A stretch of DNA of 45,859 nucleotides from Bacteroidales bacterium (GTDB lineage: Bacteria; Bacteroidota; Bacteroidia; Bacteroidales; PXBB01), in NCBI GenBank assembly GCA_003565735.1, contig PXBB01000013.1, forward strand, positions 1 through 45,859. The letters are read 5' to 3'. How positions within the stretch are numbered: the first letter of the stretch is position 1; every line of letters starts with the position of its first letter. The notes beneath the pieces are model-generated. The model did not search any database, was not told the origin of the DNA, and was given only the letters and a program-made list of their open reading frames with translations. A program made the translations under genes and the position numbers. Positions 45,384 through 45,859 of the stretch are shown here, in pieces.

Positions 45384-45859
45384 ATGTTTTATGATTATTT
45401 GAAACTTATATTTTACCGATTGTTTCAGAGTTTTGAATCTTATATTTTTTTTTGTTTAAGACTATAAGTAGGTTCGATAAGTAGTTCTTGGTATGCCCTG
45501 TGTAAGAATATTTTTAACAAAAATAAGAATTTTTTTGATGGTATTGAAAAAATCAAGATATTTTTTATCTTTTTTGTCGGGTAATTGTAAAAAAAAAACT
45601 AATTTTATAAAAAAAATGAGTTTTAATGGTTTAGCCTTTATTATTCATGCTTTTTAATTTAGGTCAGATGCAAGGCGTCGAAAGCCGCCGACATAGTAAA
45701 CTATTTCAAGGTTTTCGCAACTTATGCGTTAAGTGGCTTTTGGCGATGGAGAATACCGACGGATTAAACATTTATTACAAACGAGAGCAACGAAGTTTGT
45801 AATAATTTGTTTTACCAGTCGGTAGCAGCAGATGGCCTAAAGTAAAAGCACTCGCTAAA
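45384..45859. other. Right-end intergenic region with palindromic element
   Basis: 476 bases without a gene. The first ~270 are AT-rich. The last ~200 (from about 45656) are visibly less AT-rich and full of short inverted repeats (see next entry). No tRNA or ORF of note. Confidence 0.55.
45656..45844. repeat. Structured palindromic element, possible dispersed repeat
   Basis: Contains: AAAGCC (45681-45686) with GGCTTT (45735-45740); ATAGT/ACTAT around 45694-45705; TTATTACAAAC (45772-45782) with its complement (45795-45805), a perfect 11-base stem, enclosed by ACCGAC (45754-45759) and GTCGGT (about 45818-45823). The ends begin with TTTAGG and finish with CCTAAA. This looks like a folded intergenic repeat unit, but other copies would be needed to prove it. 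Confidence 0.45.

Overview
The window looks like chromosomal DNA of a low-GC member of the Bacteroidota, most likely an anaerobic or microaerophilic, amino-acid-fermenting member near the Bacteroidales/Marinilabiliales (inference). Signs of the phylum: two proteins with C-terminal type IX secretion (T9SS) sorting domains, SprB repeats, a FISUMP-domain protein, an 'IPExxxVDY' family gene beside pyk, a DUF6913-type gene overlapping dapA, an HU/CCDC81-SPOR protein, a DarA-like flavodoxin-fold protein, A-rich translation starts, and several promoters of the Bacteroidota type (TTG, about 19-23 bases, TAnnTTTG).

Layout. 1-5.6 kb: end of a FISUMP protein, then DUF6913-dapA, IPExxxVDY-pyk and rocD on the plus strand, closed by a bidirectional terminator. 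5.8-11.4 kb (minus): two tandem TonB-type proteins, a large T9SS-exported SprB-repeat protein, and an ApgM-type phosphoglycerate mutase. 11.7-19.3 kb (plus): a three-gene redox operon, namely a fused NuoE-NuoF/HydB-like protein, a 1290-residue fusion (NuoG-like ferredoxin, four 4Fe-4S motifs, an MvhD-like domain, a second 2Fe-2S domain, an FAD/NAD oxidoreductase, two more 4Fe-4S motifs and a BFD-type 2Fe-2S domain), and a DAO-family amine/imino acid oxidase. 19.4-24.7 kb: lipoprotein, PhoH, SAM hydroxide adenosyltransferase-like protein, orphan DarA-like protein, T9SS-exported serine hydrolase. 24.9-31.5 kb (minus): a second operon with NuoE, HydB-like NuoF, a 1230-residue NuoG/NfnL/degenerate-FdhA fusion, and a rubrerythrin-like protein. 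31.8-33.1 kb: gdhA, divergent from that operon across a region with duplicated operator-like sequences. 33.2-34.7 kb: arsB-arsC. 35.1-37.4 kb: adenosine kinase-like PfkB and a PPi-type phosphofructokinase. 37.7-42.3 kb: HU/SPOR protein, then trmB, a helical-repeat protein, a TrmO-FmdE fusion and rtcB (tRNA modification/repair). 42.4-45.4 kb: katG and a small beta-barrel protein. The last 200 bases hold an unexplained palindromic element.

How it may fit together (inference). RocD, GDH and the DAO-type dehydrogenase could feed electrons from ornithine/proline/glutamate-type substrates into NAD and ferredoxin. Both large complexes carry the NuoE plus HydB-type NuoF core known from electron-bifurcating enzymes, but neither has an H-cluster, an intact formate dehydrogenase site, or complex I membrane subunits. 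The most novel candidate is the 11.9-19.3 kb operon: a soluble HydBC-like NADH module fused and linked to a proline/sarcosine/glycine (HcnBC/PDH/Sox) type amine dehydrogenase through an MvhD-like domain. The second operon looks like a related NAD(P)H/ferredoxin transhydrogenase with a dead molybdopterin domain.
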